The notes: generated by a model not told the origin, from the letters alone. A stretch of 64,000 nt of DNA from JBEPTX01 sp041691795 (GCA_041691795.1 JBEPTX010000001.1:186001-250000); one strand, 5' to 3'; shown: positions 17,767-25,544, counted from the stretch's first letter. Made by a program: numbers and translations.

Positions 17767-18057
17767 ATGAAAAAGATCGTGATTATCAGCAGCATTATTT
17801 TTTTGGTACTTATGGTGCTAAGCGAATCTGGCGTGCTGAATTCACTGCTTATATTCATTCTCGTCGGTGCGGTACCAGGTACCTCAATCGACCTTTCGCC
17901 AAACATGATGTTTCTTGTTGGGGCGGCAATCTCTTGGGCAGTTCTGATCGATCTGACCGTCGTCAAACTGGTCAATTTTATCAGTGCCAAACGTATGATC
18001 GGCAAACACATCGCCCGCAAACAGCGTATGCCAAAACGACGCTATAGTCGTATCTAA
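17767..18057 (+). CDS. Small membrane protein of unknown function
   Basis: No family recognised. The ATG at 17767 has AAAGG 7 nt upstream, better spaced than the GTG at 17761. The 96 residues hold two hydrophobic segments (about 4-40 and 50-73) and a strongly basic C terminus (KRMIGKHIARKQRMPKRRYSR), which predicts the tail stays in the cytoplasm. The TAA directly abuts the TGA of the convergent exonuclease gene. Confidence 0.65.
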   Translation: MKKIVIISSIIFLVLMVLSESGVLNSLLIFILVGAVPGTSIDLSPNMMFLVGAAISWAVLIDLTVVKLVNFISAKRMIGKHIARKQRMPKRRYSRI

Positions 18058-19497
18058 TCAATCCATCGAATCCTGGTCGCTGGTATCAACAGGGGCGATA
18101 CTCTCCAACCATAACTGTAGTTCTTGCAGTACGAACTGCTTGTCATCGCTGATCTCTTTGCCAGCCAGTCGCTGCAATGATTTCATATAGCCAGGAAGCT
18201 GCGAGCTGATCCGCTGCGTCCGCCACTGCTCCCATAGTTTTGATTCGTCACTGGTCAGTGTTTTTGGATAATTTCGGGCTTTGTAATGCAGTAGTAGTGG
18301 CGCCAACCGTTCGTCGGTGAAATCCGGGTGAAAATCAGCCAATTGTTTATCGTCCATATTCCGCACCGTTTCGACTCGCAGTCGATCGCGGTCATTCAAA
18401 AACCCATCGTATAATTGCGCCTCGGCATCTGGTGACTTTTTAAACTCTGCTTTGTTCTCGTACAAACTTCGCATATTTTCGGCAAAATGCGGCGCTTCTA
18501 GTAGTGCTTTTTTATGCTTTTCAATTGTCGCTTGGTCTAGGTGAATCCGTTGCCAGCCATCGCCTTGTTCTAGCACACCAAGTGGTGCAACAGCCGGTGC
18601 GCGATTGTACTGCAGTTCTTTGACCGGTAGTTTGACGAAACCATCGGCCTGGCGCTCTTCCCATGTGGCATAGATTTTTTTGGCAAGTTCTTTGCTATCC
18701 AAATCGACAAATTGAGCTGGGTCGTAGCGCAGATCATAGACCAACACATTGCCATTTTTGCCCGCCGTCAGTGGGAACGCGACGTTCGTTTTCTCGTGTT
18801 CGGCATCATAGCGACCACTAGTATACACAAATGGTTTTTTGTCATCGAGATTAACCAGTTTTTTGACTTCTTTTTTATCACGGAATTTCAGCAGATGATC
18901 GTACAGGCGAGGTTGTTTTTCTTTGATCAATTTGGTCACCGCAATCAACGCTTCCACGTCGCTGAGTGCATCGTGAGCTTTGAAATGATCAATCTTGTTT
19001 TCCTTGGCCAACAGCTCCAAACGATTGGTTGCTTTGCCTTCGCTATCAACAGGCCAGACAATTCCATCGGGGCGCAGGGCACGGGTCATCCGTACGACGT
19101 CCAATATATCCCAGCGAGATCGTCCATCGCGCCAGGCCCATTCGTATGGATCACGGAAAGTCCGCCAAAAGAGGTGGCGAATAAATTCATCATCAAATCG
19201 AATATTGTTAAACCCAACGACAATCGTATCTTCGGTAAAAATATCGTCGATCAGTAACTGCGCAAATTGGGCTTCGGAATAGCCATCGGCCACTGTCTGT
19301 TGTGGTGTGATACCTGTCACCATTAATGCATCCGGGCTTGGCAACGTATCGTCGTTTAATGCGACGAGTACATTGACCGGCTCGCCAATAGGCTGCAAAT
19401 CCATATCAGTTCGTATGCCAGCAAATTGCATGATACGGTCATCGCGGCCAGATAGGCCGCTGGTTTCGAGGTCATAAAAGAAAAAGGTTTGTGCCAT
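18058..19497 (-). CDS. sbcB: Exodeoxyribonuclease I (DEDDh 3'-5' exonuclease)
   Basis: The 479-residue protein is ExoI, which degrades single-stranded DNA 3' to 5' in recombination and mismatch repair. The DEDDh residues are visible: FYDLETSG at 7-14, NNIRFDDEF near 110-118, and HDALSDVEA in the third motif. The C-terminal half matches the SH3-like and helical ExoI domains. The frame is open for 64 codons further upstream, but those residues look non-coding and cross a terminator. ATG at 19497 has TATTAT 7 nt upstream and is the better start. Confidence 0.9.
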   Translation of the reverse strand: MAQTFFFYDLETSGLSGRDDRIMQFAGIRTDMDLQPIGEPVNVLVALNDDTLPSPDALMVTGITPQQTVADGYSEAQFAQLLIDDIFTEDTIVVGFNNIRFDDEFIRHLFWRTFRDPYEWAWRDGRSRWDILDVVRMTRALRPDGIVWPVDSEGKATNRLELLAKENKIDHFKAHDALSDVEALIAVTKLIKEKQPRLYDHLLKFRDKKEVKKLVNLDDKKPFVYTSGRYDAEHEKTNVAFPLTAGKNGNVLVYDLRYDPAQFVDLDSKELAKKIYATWEERQADGFVKLPVKELQYNRAPAVAPLGVLEQGDGWQRIHLDQATIEKHKKALLEAPHFAENMRSLYENKAEFKKSPDAEAQLYDGFLNDRDRLRVETVRNMDDKQLADFHPDFTDERLAPLLLHYKARNYPKTLTSDESKLWEQWRTQRISSQLPGYMKSLQRLAGKEISDDKQFVLQELQLWLESIAPVDTSDQDSMD

Positions 19498-19511
19498 TAC
19501 CCTAATAATAC

Positions 19512-19534
19512 AAAAAAACTCGCTTGATAGCGAG
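19512..19534 (-). terminator. Terminator of peptide unit 3
   Basis: On the minus strand CTCGCT-ATCA-AGCGAG is followed by seven T residues. It ends transcripts coming from the peptide locus, just before the sbcB promoter. Confidence 0.9.
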
Positions 19535-19951
19535 CGGATGATCATGGATGTGGCTTTTAACAAGCCGGATAAATAGCTTCCCAGAACGGGAACAGAGGTG
19601 GCGGTGTGCCGACGTCTGCTCCCGTTCGGGAATGTGTGCGCCTCGACGTTAACGTTCCCGTCAAGAGGTGGAAGGGGCATTATGCCCAAGCCGTAGTACT
19701 CGCCGTCTCTAAGACGATCTCAGTCTACACTCTACTTCCAGAGTCCCATTAAACGCGCCTTACCGCGTAGGTAGGAACCAAACCCGTACGAGTGTAGTTG
19801 TTAACTACACTTAAGTCGAACCGCGGATGGACATCCGCTACCCCCTTTCGGGGCCTGTTGAGTGGCATGGGACATTGGGTGGATCAACTAGCGTTTCAAC
19901 TTGAACACTTAATGTCCTTTCATTCGAACGTGCCATCGCGGCCGCCGAGTG
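19535..19951 (-). ncRNA. Highly structured 3' region of peptide unit 3
   Basis: This 417-nt stretch follows the 36-aa peptide gene on the same presumed transcript and has no convincing reading frame. On the minus strand it can form at least six hairpins: GGCCCCGAAAGGGG, GCGGATG-TC-CATCCGC, AGTGTAGT...ACTACACT, GGGCAT-A-ATGCCC, CCTC...GAGG around GACG...CGTC, and TTCCC-AACGGGA...TCCCGTT-GGGAA. It matches neither the tmRNA nor the RNase P RNA sequence signatures. It could be a long 3' UTR, an embedded sRNA or a decoy/sponge. Confidence 0.5.
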
Positions 19952-20062
19952 TCAGAAGAAATGGATGTCGCCGAAGCCGCCGGTGTCGAAGTCGCCTGAG
20001 CCGCCGAAGATTCTCTGAATTGTTGTGGTCCGAGGGATGCCGCACATTCGTTTCTTTTTCAT
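19952..20062 (-). CDS. Small peptide gene, unit 3 (36 aa)
   Basis: ATG at 20062 with AAAGGGAA upstream opens a 36-codon frame: a basic start MKKKRMCGIPRTTT, then a Gly/Phe/Asp-rich second half (FGGSGDFDTGGFGD) ending IHFF. There is one cysteine and no membrane helix. It is the last of three tandem units, each with its own promoter, related leader and terminator. The peptides themselves do not resemble each other clearly. A secreted signal, toxin or bacteriocin-like peptide is conceivable; a leader peptide for RNA-level regulation is the alternative. Confidence 0.6.
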   Translation of the reverse strand: MKKKRMCGIPRTTTIQRIFGGSGDFDTGGFGDIHFF

Positions 20063-20262
20063 GAGTTTCCCTTTCGAGATTCTTTCCGATGCAGTAAACG
20101 ACTGCGACGCCCTGTGATCACAACCACTATTTGATGTTTCGTTACAGGTTGCTAGATATTACGAATAGTATCCAATAACCTGTAGCGAAAACTTCACTAT
20201 TTATCCAGCTTGTCAATGTACCGATCAGGGAATGATTACTCACCTCACTTGATGGTAATTGC
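20063..20262 (-). promoter_or_regulatory. Structured 5' leader of peptide unit 3
   Basis: The start of this roughly 190-nt leader (ACCATCAAGTGAGGTGAG, then TAATCATTCCCTG) is shared with units 1 and 2. It also contains a hairpin with stem TTCG-TACAGGTT / AACCTGTA-CGAA and an inner stem TTGGATA/TATCTAG-like, matching the position and shape of the unit 1 hairpin. Confidence 0.65.
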
Positions 20263-20291
20263 ATTATAGCACTATTGTTGATATATGTCAA
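20263..20291 (-). promoter_or_regulatory. Perfect consensus promoter of peptide unit 3
   Basis: TTGACA (20286-20291), 17-nt spacer, TATAAT (20263-20268), with TGC directly before the -10. This is a full consensus sigma70-type promoter. Confidence 0.9.
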
Positions 20292-20302
20292 TACCTTTTA
20301 CG

Positions 20303-20335
20303 AAAAGATCCCCGGTGCCATTGGCAGAGGGGATC
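20303..20335 (-). terminator. Terminator of peptide unit 2
   Basis: Minus-strand GATCCCC...GGGGATC stem with an inner TGCC-AAT-GGCA stem, followed by TTTT. It ends about 12 bp before the -35 box of unit 3, insulating the two units. Confidence 0.88.
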
Positions 20336-20402
20336 ATAAATTGGGGGATGACCCAGAGGGTACACACTACGTGATAGCTGTGTACCCAGCCGGGGATGAC
20401 GA

Positions 20403-20504
20403 CTATATCTCGGCGCTACCAGTGTTGATAGCATTCAGAATAGTCTGCCCGTTGCCAGTGGCAAGCGCTTGCAACACTATCATGGCATACTGTAAATCGG
20501 TCAT
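20403..20504 (-). CDS. Small peptide gene, unit 2 (33 aa)
   Basis: ATG at 20504 follows a very strong Shine-Dalgarno (GAGAGGAGGAG). The 33-codon frame encodes MTDLQYAMIVLQALATGNGQ followed by TILNAINTGSAEI: an amphipathic helix-like peptide with no cysteine. Its leader shares the first 50 or so nucleotides with units 1 and 3 but lacks their long hairpin. Downstream GGGTACAC/GTGTACCC forms an extra hairpin before the terminator. The purpose-built ribosome site makes translation very likely. Confidence 0.68.
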   Translation of the reverse strand: MTDLQYAMIVLQALATGNGQTILNAINTGSAEI

Positions 20505-20574
20505 TTCTCCTCCTCTCCAACTTGTTGTAAGGGCCATACAGGGATCATTACCTACCCTACCTGATGGTTTTTAT
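20505..20574 (-). promoter_or_regulatory. Short leader of peptide unit 2
   Basis: It contains ACCATCAGGTAGGGTAGG, TAATGATCCCTG and, further on, TACAACAAGTTGGA. The same three blocks occur in the same order in the leaders of units 1 and 3. The block ends directly in the Shine-Dalgarno of the 33-aa peptide. Confidence 0.65.
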
Positions 20575-20603
20575 ACCATAGCATATCTACGAATACGTGT
20601 CGA
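20575..20603 (-). promoter_or_regulatory. Promoter of peptide unit 2
   Basis: TCGACA (20598-20603), 17-nt spacer, TATGGT (20575-20580), again with TGC before the -10. It is weaker than the promoters of units 1 and 3. Confidence 0.7.
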
Positions 20604-20605
20604 TA

Positions 20606-20642
20606 CGAAAAGATCCCCCGGTGTCAAAGACACAGAGGGATC
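20606..20642 (-). terminator. Terminator of peptide unit 1
   Basis: Minus-strand stem GATCCC...GGGGATC with inner TGTC-TTT-GACA, followed by TTTT. It ends just before the -35 of unit 2 and closely resembles the terminator of unit 2. Confidence 0.88.
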
Positions 20643-20886
20643 CAAGCTGGATGAAGACAAAGCCCTACAGGGCACACGGAGATCGATGGTGCTTCCACTC
20701 ACGATCCTGCGAATTCGAATGAACCGCGCTCACTTGTGTGCACCTGTAGGTCCTTGCTTGGTTCTCGGCGGCGGCCGAAGGGCGGCAGAGAACCAGGGGT
20801 GAAGTTTTGGGCCCGCTGGGCGCACATGCTCACGGATTACCGTGATTATGTGCGCGCCGAGCGGGATGACGTGACGGCCTAAACCG
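20643..20886 (-). other. Structured 3' region of peptide unit 1
   Basis: There is no convincing gene in these 244 nt. The minus strand holds two long GC-rich hairpins: one closed by CCCGCT/AGCGGG with arms GCGCACAT/ATGTGCGC and CACGG/CCGTG, and one closed by GGTTCTC/GAGAACC with a GCCG/CGGC-like inner stem. A small GCCCTGTAGGGC palindrome follows. All lie between the 39-aa peptide stop and its terminator. Confidence 0.55.
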
Positions 20887-21006
20887 TTACGCCGCCGAAC
20901 CCGACATGAGCATGCTCATGCCGAATGCGCCGAACATGGCGCCGAGGAATCCTCCGAGGACGCCGCCTGCATTCTGTGCAGATCCGGTGCTAGATCCAAA
21001 ATCCAT
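20887..21006 (-). CDS. Small Gly-rich hydrophobic peptide gene, unit 1 (39 aa)
   Basis: ATG at 21006 has AGGAGA 4 nt upstream. The 39-residue product begins MDFGSSTGSAQNAGG and continues with a Gly/Met/Phe-rich hydrophobic half (VLGGFLGAMFGAFGMSMLM) ending SGSAA. GxxxG-like spacing suggests membrane insertion or oligomerisation, and a GG pair precedes the hydrophobic part as in some bacteriocin leaders, though there is no typical leader. The frame is open 26 codons further upstream, but that part is the leader RNA. It is the first of three peptide units. Confidence 0.66.
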   Translation of the reverse strand: MDFGSSTGSAQNAGGVLGGFLGAMFGAFGMSMLMSGSAA

Positions 21007-21203
21007 GATTTCTCCTGTAGAAAATGAGGCCGAGGCCTCGTTTGTACTTGGTAAGACCAAGTCCCTGGCGATCGGTTTCGCCACAGGTTATCGGATATGT
21101 GGGTCATATCCAATAATCTGCGGCGAAACAATTGTCTTCATATCCAACTTGTAAATGTATCCAAACAGGGATTGATTACTCACCTCACCTGATGGTTAAA
21201 ACT
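21007..21203 (-). promoter_or_regulatory. Structured 5' leader of peptide unit 1
   Basis: It starts with ACCATCAGGTGAGGTGAG and TAATCAATCCCTG as in the other units. At 21076-21128 it has a long hairpin TTTCGCC-CAG-TTAT-GGATATG / CATATCC-ATAA-CTG-GGCGAAA. The unit 3 leader keeps this hairpin with different bases in several pairs, which is evidence for a conserved RNA structure. Confidence 0.68.
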
Positions 21204-21232
21204 ATATTAGCATAGATTGTATTTATTGTCAA
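21204..21232 (-). promoter_or_regulatory. Promoter of peptide unit 1
   Basis: TTGACA (21227-21232), 17-nt spacer, TAATAT (21204-21209), with TATGC before the -10. The promoter is of the same design as the other accessory genes. Confidence 0.85.
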
Positions 21233-21344
21233 TGTTATTTTACAATTTTAATATTGAATCGTGACTAATAAACCGGGGGATCGCCGTAGAATGTATAAAT
21301 CAAGCCAGAAAACGACAAGATAAAATATGAAGATCGAGTGTCGT

Positions 21345-21370
21345 GTGATCAGCGACTAGTTACTGATCAC
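21345..21370 (-). terminator. Hairpin at the end of the pilin operon
   Basis: GTGATCAG and CTGATCAC form an 8-bp perfect stem that begins within the last codons of the pilin gene. No T run follows, so it may be an RNA-stabilising 3' end rather than an intrinsic terminator. Nothing else is seen between it and the peptide promoter. Confidence 0.45.
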
Positions 21371-21808
21371 TTGCGGAACATCACCACTTTGACCATTCCA
21401 ACCAACTACAGGGATGGTAATGCTAAATCCAGTACATTTGTTAGCCGCAGAGTTATCGCAACCAGCCGGAATACCGGCATATTGGTATTTGCGGACACCA
21501 CCAGTGACGGTTGTGTTAAATTCGGTCGCAAGTGCGCTGTTATTGATGCTATTAAGATAGGTTGTCACACTGGCACCATTGGTATCGACAGTCGCTGTCG
21601 CTGGGTAGACATTGTTATCAGTGTAGAATTCGCCAAGTTTGAGTTTGATTTGATTTGCAGATGAGACCGCCGCGTTCATTCGGGCACGACTTTGGGTGCC
21701 TGAATAAGATACAATAGCGATCGACGCCAAAATACCAATGATAGTAATGACTACGATTAATTCAACGATGGTAAAACCAGATTTGAGATATTTTTTGCTT
21801 TTCGCCAC
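21356..21808 (-). CDS. Type IV pilin-like protein (major pilin candidate)
   Basis: The 150-residue prepilin has a short basic leader (MAKSKKYLKSG), the cleavage site G-F and a hydrophobic N-terminal helix (FTIVELIVVITIIGILASIAI) with the conserved Glu5. The C-terminal globular part has two cysteines (CDNSAANKC), likely a disulfide. The GTG start at 21808 gives the usual leader length; an ATG 7 codons upstream is the alternative. The single small pilin after three larger ones suggests it is the main filament subunit. Confidence 0.82.
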   Translation of the reverse strand: MAKSKKYLKSGFTIVELIVVITIIGILASIAIVSYSGTQSRARMNAAVSSANQIKLKLGEFYTDNNVYPATATVDTNGASVTTYLNSINNSALATEFNTTVTGGVRKYQYAGIPAGCDNSAANKCTGFSITIPVVGWNGQSGDVPQVISN

Positions 21809-21886
21809 TCTACTGTCCCGTCCTATTTTTAGCATAAGCTTATTGATGCTGTTTTCATTATACGTGCATGTCACCCAGAGTCAAGA

Positions 21887-23395
21887 TTAATATACCTGCT
21901 GGTAATCAACCACTGTATAGACCGGTACCGTTAGTATCTGACCAAAGGGAGAAGTCTCGGTGGACATAATATTAACATTAGAATCTGCATACGCATCAAT
22001 ACCCTGGCCACCTATAGCGTTGACGGTCTGGGGATACAAAAGATTAGCATTGTAGACGGCGGCGACACCATAGTAGGCGTAGTAGAGGGCACCGGCAAGA
22101 TCAGCACTGCCATTTCCAATGTGGATCCCCTCGTACGTAAAGCCTGTCGTCATGGCCGATTGCTGACCCTGTGCGGGGGTCAGACAGGTTTGTACCGCCA
22201 GTGAGGGTACGTCCTCGCGCTGGGAGCAGCCAGCTGGGTCACTTGAATAAAAACTAACAACGTACGCGACCGTTCCGCTAGCATTCGGCCGAAAGCCACC
22301 CCATTTGGATAACAGGCCGCCAGCACCATAGACATTAAATTGTCCATTGAGAATAATGGTCGGCTTGGTCGAGCCAGCACTATCTGCCACCCCTAGTGAC
22401 CCCCATACACCCAGCGTCAGGCTGCCTGTAAAATATGTATCGCCAGCAAATAGCACCCGGCAATGACCAAGCACCGTCGCATTAACATTCAGATTCCCAG
22501 TAATCCATGTATTGGCAGGAACTGTCACTGTTTGGTCAAAGAAGGACGATGTACATTGGTTGCTAATCGAGCTGGCTGTCATGGCTGTTGGATTAGCAGC
22601 TTTGATTTTTGCCACCAGTGATTGTTTGTCAAACGTCGGCATCTGGGCAATCGGAGCATTGCAATTCGGCATCAGGGTAACGATATCAGTCCCGTCCGTC
22701 TGATTGGTAGCACAGGTAGTACCATAGATCTTGTTCGAATGCAGTGCATTAACGATAGTGATCGGCGGACTGCCAGCACCACACGGCTGCGGCCAATTAG
22801 CGCTGGTACCACAGCCATAGTTAGCCACATTCATCTGTTGCATTGGATTGGCAGCCGTACCAATGTTGGCACCGTTATAAGCGTTTATTGTGCCCATCAC
22901 ATATGCGTATTTGGCCGAATTCACCGAAGCACCGTTATCGAGGAACAGCCCACCTGGCCCAGCGATAACTGATCCCGGAAAGGCCTTTTGGGTCTTTTGG
23001 ACTATCGCCTTAATCGTCTTGGTATTAGCAGGACTGGCGGCTGTCGTGGTGGTGTACGTATTGCCAATACTGGTAATAGTGACTGTACCGTCGCCGTTGG
23101 TAGCGACGGTGGTGCTGTAGGTGGCTTTGCCCCTGTTGGGGTCGGTGTAGAGAGTGGCGGGGTTAGCGATAGGAAAGCCAGTAAAAGTTTGGCTGTAGTT
23201 GAGCCCAGCAATGGTGGCGGTGACACCGGCTTCGGCGGCAGAGACAGCGTTTTCAACATAGACATTTTGTTTGGAGTGAGCGTACTTGGCTGCTACGACA
23301 GAGGCGACAGACAAGCCGATACCAAAGAAGGCAGAGATTATGATGAGGACAAGGAGGATGAGATAGCCCTGCTGTGACTGATTACGAGTATTCAT
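21887..23395 (-). CDS. PilX-like large minor pilin with C-terminal beta domain
   Basis: The 502-residue protein begins with a pilin-like N terminus (QQGYLILLVLIIISAFFG, with Y-L in place of F-x-x-x-E as in PilX proteins). After about 120 residues of pilin body comes a large Cys-containing beta-rich domain. This domain shares landmarks (GPGGL...NGA, IYGT.CA.NQT, SFYS.D..C, YAYYG, GGQG) with the C-terminal part of the PilW-like gene at 23889. The ATG lies 2 nt after the stop of the upstream PilV-like gene. The large domain may sit at the pilus tip and bind a partner. Confidence 0.75.
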   Translation of the reverse strand: MNTRNQSQQGYLILLVLIIISAFFGIGLSVASVVAAKYAHSKQNVYVENAVSAAEAGVTATIAGLNYSQTFTGFPIANPATLYTDPNRGKATYSTTVATNGDGTVTITSIGNTYTTTTAASPANTKTIKAIVQKTQKAFPGSVIAGPGGLFLDNGASVNSAKYAYVMGTINAYNGANIGTAANPMQQMNVANYGCGTSANWPQPCGAGSPPITIVNALHSNKIYGTTCATNQTDGTDIVTLMPNCNAPIAQMPTFDKQSLVAKIKAANPTAMTASSISNQCTSSFFDQTVTVPANTWITGNLNVNATVLGHCRVLFAGDTYFTGSLTLGVWGSLGVADSAGSTKPTIILNGQFNVYGAGGLLSKWGGFRPNASGTVAYVVSFYSSDPAGCSQREDVPSLAVQTCLTPAQGQQSAMTTGFTYEGIHIGNGSADLAGALYYAYYGVAAVYNANLLYPQTVNAIGGQGIDAYADSNVNIMSTETSPFGQILTVPVYTVVDYQQVY

Positions 23396-23397
23396 GC

Positions 23398-23820
23398 CTA
23401 GAAACCACCAGCAGGATTAATATAGGCTGAAATCGTGACTTTTTTGGTCAGCGTGCCCACAGGATACGAGACAGTGACATCAATCTGTTTTGACTGCAAG
23501 GAACCGACAGGTGTACTGACGGCGACCGTACCAGTACTCCCCGTAGGCAAGGTCGTAGGGAGACTAGCCGTAAAACTCGTTCCATCAGTGATAGTAGCGA
23601 CCTGGGAATCACGAATCAGTTCTACCTCGTTTCGAGCTGCATCGGTAGCAGTATCAAGATATGTTGAACTTCGCTGTGCAACCTGAATTGACGACACGAG
23701 CGAGACCAGCCCAATCATCGCCACGGCAAATAGCGCAATTACCACAATAACTTCCACAATAGTGAAACCTCTTTTTGAATGATGGGATGTATACGTTTGC
23801 ATAGCGGTTATGGTTTTCAT
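23398..23820 (-). CDS. PilV-like minor pilin
   Basis: The 140-residue prepilin has KRG before a hydrophobic helix (FTIVEVIVVIALFAVAMIGL) with Glu5, as in PilV/GspI-like minor pseudopilins that prime pilus assembly. There are no cysteines. The start could be ATG at 23820 or at 23802; a TATAAT overlaps the first one, which makes the second plausible. It is followed directly by the PilX-like gene. Confidence 0.78.
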   Translation of the reverse strand: MKTITAMQTYTSHHSKRGFTIVEVIVVIALFAVAMIGLVSLVSSIQVAQRSSTYLDTATDAARNEVELIRDSQVATITDGTSFTASLPTTLPTGSTGTVAVSTPVGSLQSKQIDVTVSYPVGTLTKKVTISAYINPAGGF

Positions 23821-23888
23821 TATACTTTAACTAGTCTAATAAGGCCACGTGTAATATTCGGTACTGACGCGTTTTGCAAATAATCGAA

Positions 23889-25544
23889 TCAACTGGGCCA
23901 TGGCTGATCGATTAGGGTAACACCACTACCGCCACCCCAGATAGCCACTCCTTGACCACCAAATGTCCCAACTACATCACTTGCCTGAATAATCTGAAGA
24001 GAGCCATAGTAGGCATAAAAAGACCCTCTGAGACTCAGTGGTGTATTGAGGTTGACGGCATAGGCCGATTGATCTTGAGATTGTAGTATGTTGTAGATCC
24101 GCGTTGCATCTTGGTCACTACAAAATGGGCTTGTCGAGCAGGCACTATCAGTCGAATAAAAGCTGATGAATATCGGCGTGATACCAAGGTTATTTGCCTT
24201 GATAGTCGGGAATCTTATGTTTATTTTACCATTCACCATTATGATTGGTCGGGTCGTCAGACCGTCAGCAACTTTGATAGTTGGATTTACGGTGTCGTTT
24301 AAGTCACCAGTGACATAGACATCACCACCAATAGTATACGTGCAGTAAGAACCGTTACCGCCTTGTGGACCAAGATTGCCATTAATTGTCGTATTGGCGG
24401 GTATAGTGATTGTCCCACTGGTAAAAGCAACACAACCCTGTGGCCCGACTGAGTTGGTCATCTTAGCAGTATGAGCACCTTTGTTAAAAAACGGTAATTG
24501 TAATTTAGGCGCAATACAGCTCGGCACCAGACCATAGATCTGCCGACCAGTCCAGCTAGTAGTTTTTGTCTGGTTATTCGCACATATTTTTGTAGCATAT
24601 ATGTCGCCTAGTGCTCCATCGAATGTTAGGGAATTGGCGTTATGGATGGGATCAATCGCCGTAATGCAGGATGTCCCAAGCCCTGCTGTTGCGATAAGAG
24701 GCGCGCAATAACCTGCCTTGGCAACTGTGATCGAACTAATTGGCTGCGTGGGTGTCCCAAGAGTGAAACCGCCGAGCACTGTAAGATCACCGCCGACATA
24801 GATGTCAGCTCCAGACACCGTGGCACCGTTCTGAATCATCAGCCCCCCCGGCCCCACGGCCAGCGGTGCATTCGTGTAAAACTGCCCCGGCAACCGTGGC
24901 GTCATCGTCAGTTTGTTCTGGACACTGACGTTTTGTCCAGACTGGGTACGAGAGAGGCGGGCATCGGTGGTAATGGCAGCAGCAATGGCGGGGATAGTCG
25001 TGACGGCTCCTGTTTTGTCTAACCAGATAAAGTTGAGGCTTTGAACTCCTGTGACGATCTTGATATCGGTGGGACAGCCGCCCCCGGCTTGGGGGGTACA
25101 GCTAGTGGTTGTTGCTAGTTCGGTGGCAATACCGGCGGCGACGATGCGGCGGTAAAGAGTGCCATTACTGAGATAGTAGACAGTACTGTCATAGGCACCA
25201 TTCGCAACACCACCAGAGATGTTCAGTGCAATCCCAGCTGCGTTACGCGGGACTTGAGCTAGGACTAGTTGGGTACTGCTGGAGGTCCAGTAACCACCGT
25301 TCGGGCCATTGGGGTCGGCCACTTGGTTGACGGGAATCAGGCCAGAGGAATTACGGACATCGTCGTTGACCTTCGTCAGAGCTGTTTGAAGATCAGTCGT
25401 GACTGAGTTACGAACCGAACTAATAGCATACTGTCCTAACCATGAGCCAATAAAGGTGACTAGGACGATGGTCATGAGGCCAGAGACCGCCGTGACAACG
25501 ATGAGTTCGGTGATGGTGAAACCCTGGGAATAAAGTTTTTTCAT
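23889..25544 (-). CDS. PilW-like large minor pilin with C-terminal beta domain
   Basis: The chosen ATG at 25544 gives a 551-residue prepilin with leader MKKLYSQG and helix FTITELIVVTAVSGLMTIVL, as in PilW/GspJ-like pilins. The first 220 residues form a pseudopilin domain; the remainder is a beta-rich domain related to that of the PilX-like protein. TATAAT at 25555-25560 is 10 nt before the ATG, so it is the likely operon promoter. The open frame continues upstream into the obg region, but that part has no pilin features. Confidence 0.78.
   Translation of the reverse strand: MKKLYSQGFTITELIVVTAVSGLMTIVLVTFIGSWLGQYAISSVRNSVTTDLQTALTKVNDDVRNSSGLIPVNQVADPNGPNGGYWTSSSTQLVLAQVPRNAAGIALNISGGVANGAYDSTVYYLSNGTLYRRIVAAGIATELATTTSCTPQAGGGCPTDIKIVTGVQSLNFIWLDKTGAVTTIPAIAAAITTDARLSRTQSGQNVSVQNKLTMTPRLPGQFYTNAPLAVGPGGLMIQNGATVSGADIYVGGDLTVLGGFTLGTPTQPISSITVAKAGYCAPLIATAGLGTSCITAIDPIHNANSLTFDGALGDIYATKICANNQTKTTSWTGRQIYGLVPSCIAPKLQLPFFNKGAHTAKMTNSVGPQGCVAFTSGTITIPANTTINGNLGPQGGNGSYCTYTIGGDVYVTGDLNDTVNPTIKVADGLTTRPIIMVNGKINIRFPTIKANNLGITPIFISFYSTDSACSTSPFCSDQDATRIYNILQSQDQSAYAVNLNTPLSLRGSFYAYYGSLQIIQASDVVGTFGGQGVAIWGGGSGVTLIDQPWPS

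Noticed and set aside
19498..19689. 64-codon N-terminal extension of exonuclease I
   Set aside because: It covers an intrinsic terminator and palindromic RNA structures, starts with an unsupported TTG, and the ATG at 19497 has its own -10 box.
20275..20802. 175-codon plus-strand frame across the peptide locus
   Set aside because: It has no Shine-Dalgarno and spans two terminators and two promoters of the minus-strand units.
19535..20886. tmRNA or RNase P RNA in the structured region
   Set aside because: I looked for the tRNA-like ends and tag frame of tmRNA and the GAGGAAAGTCC/ACAGAAA signatures of RNase P RNA on both strands and found none.
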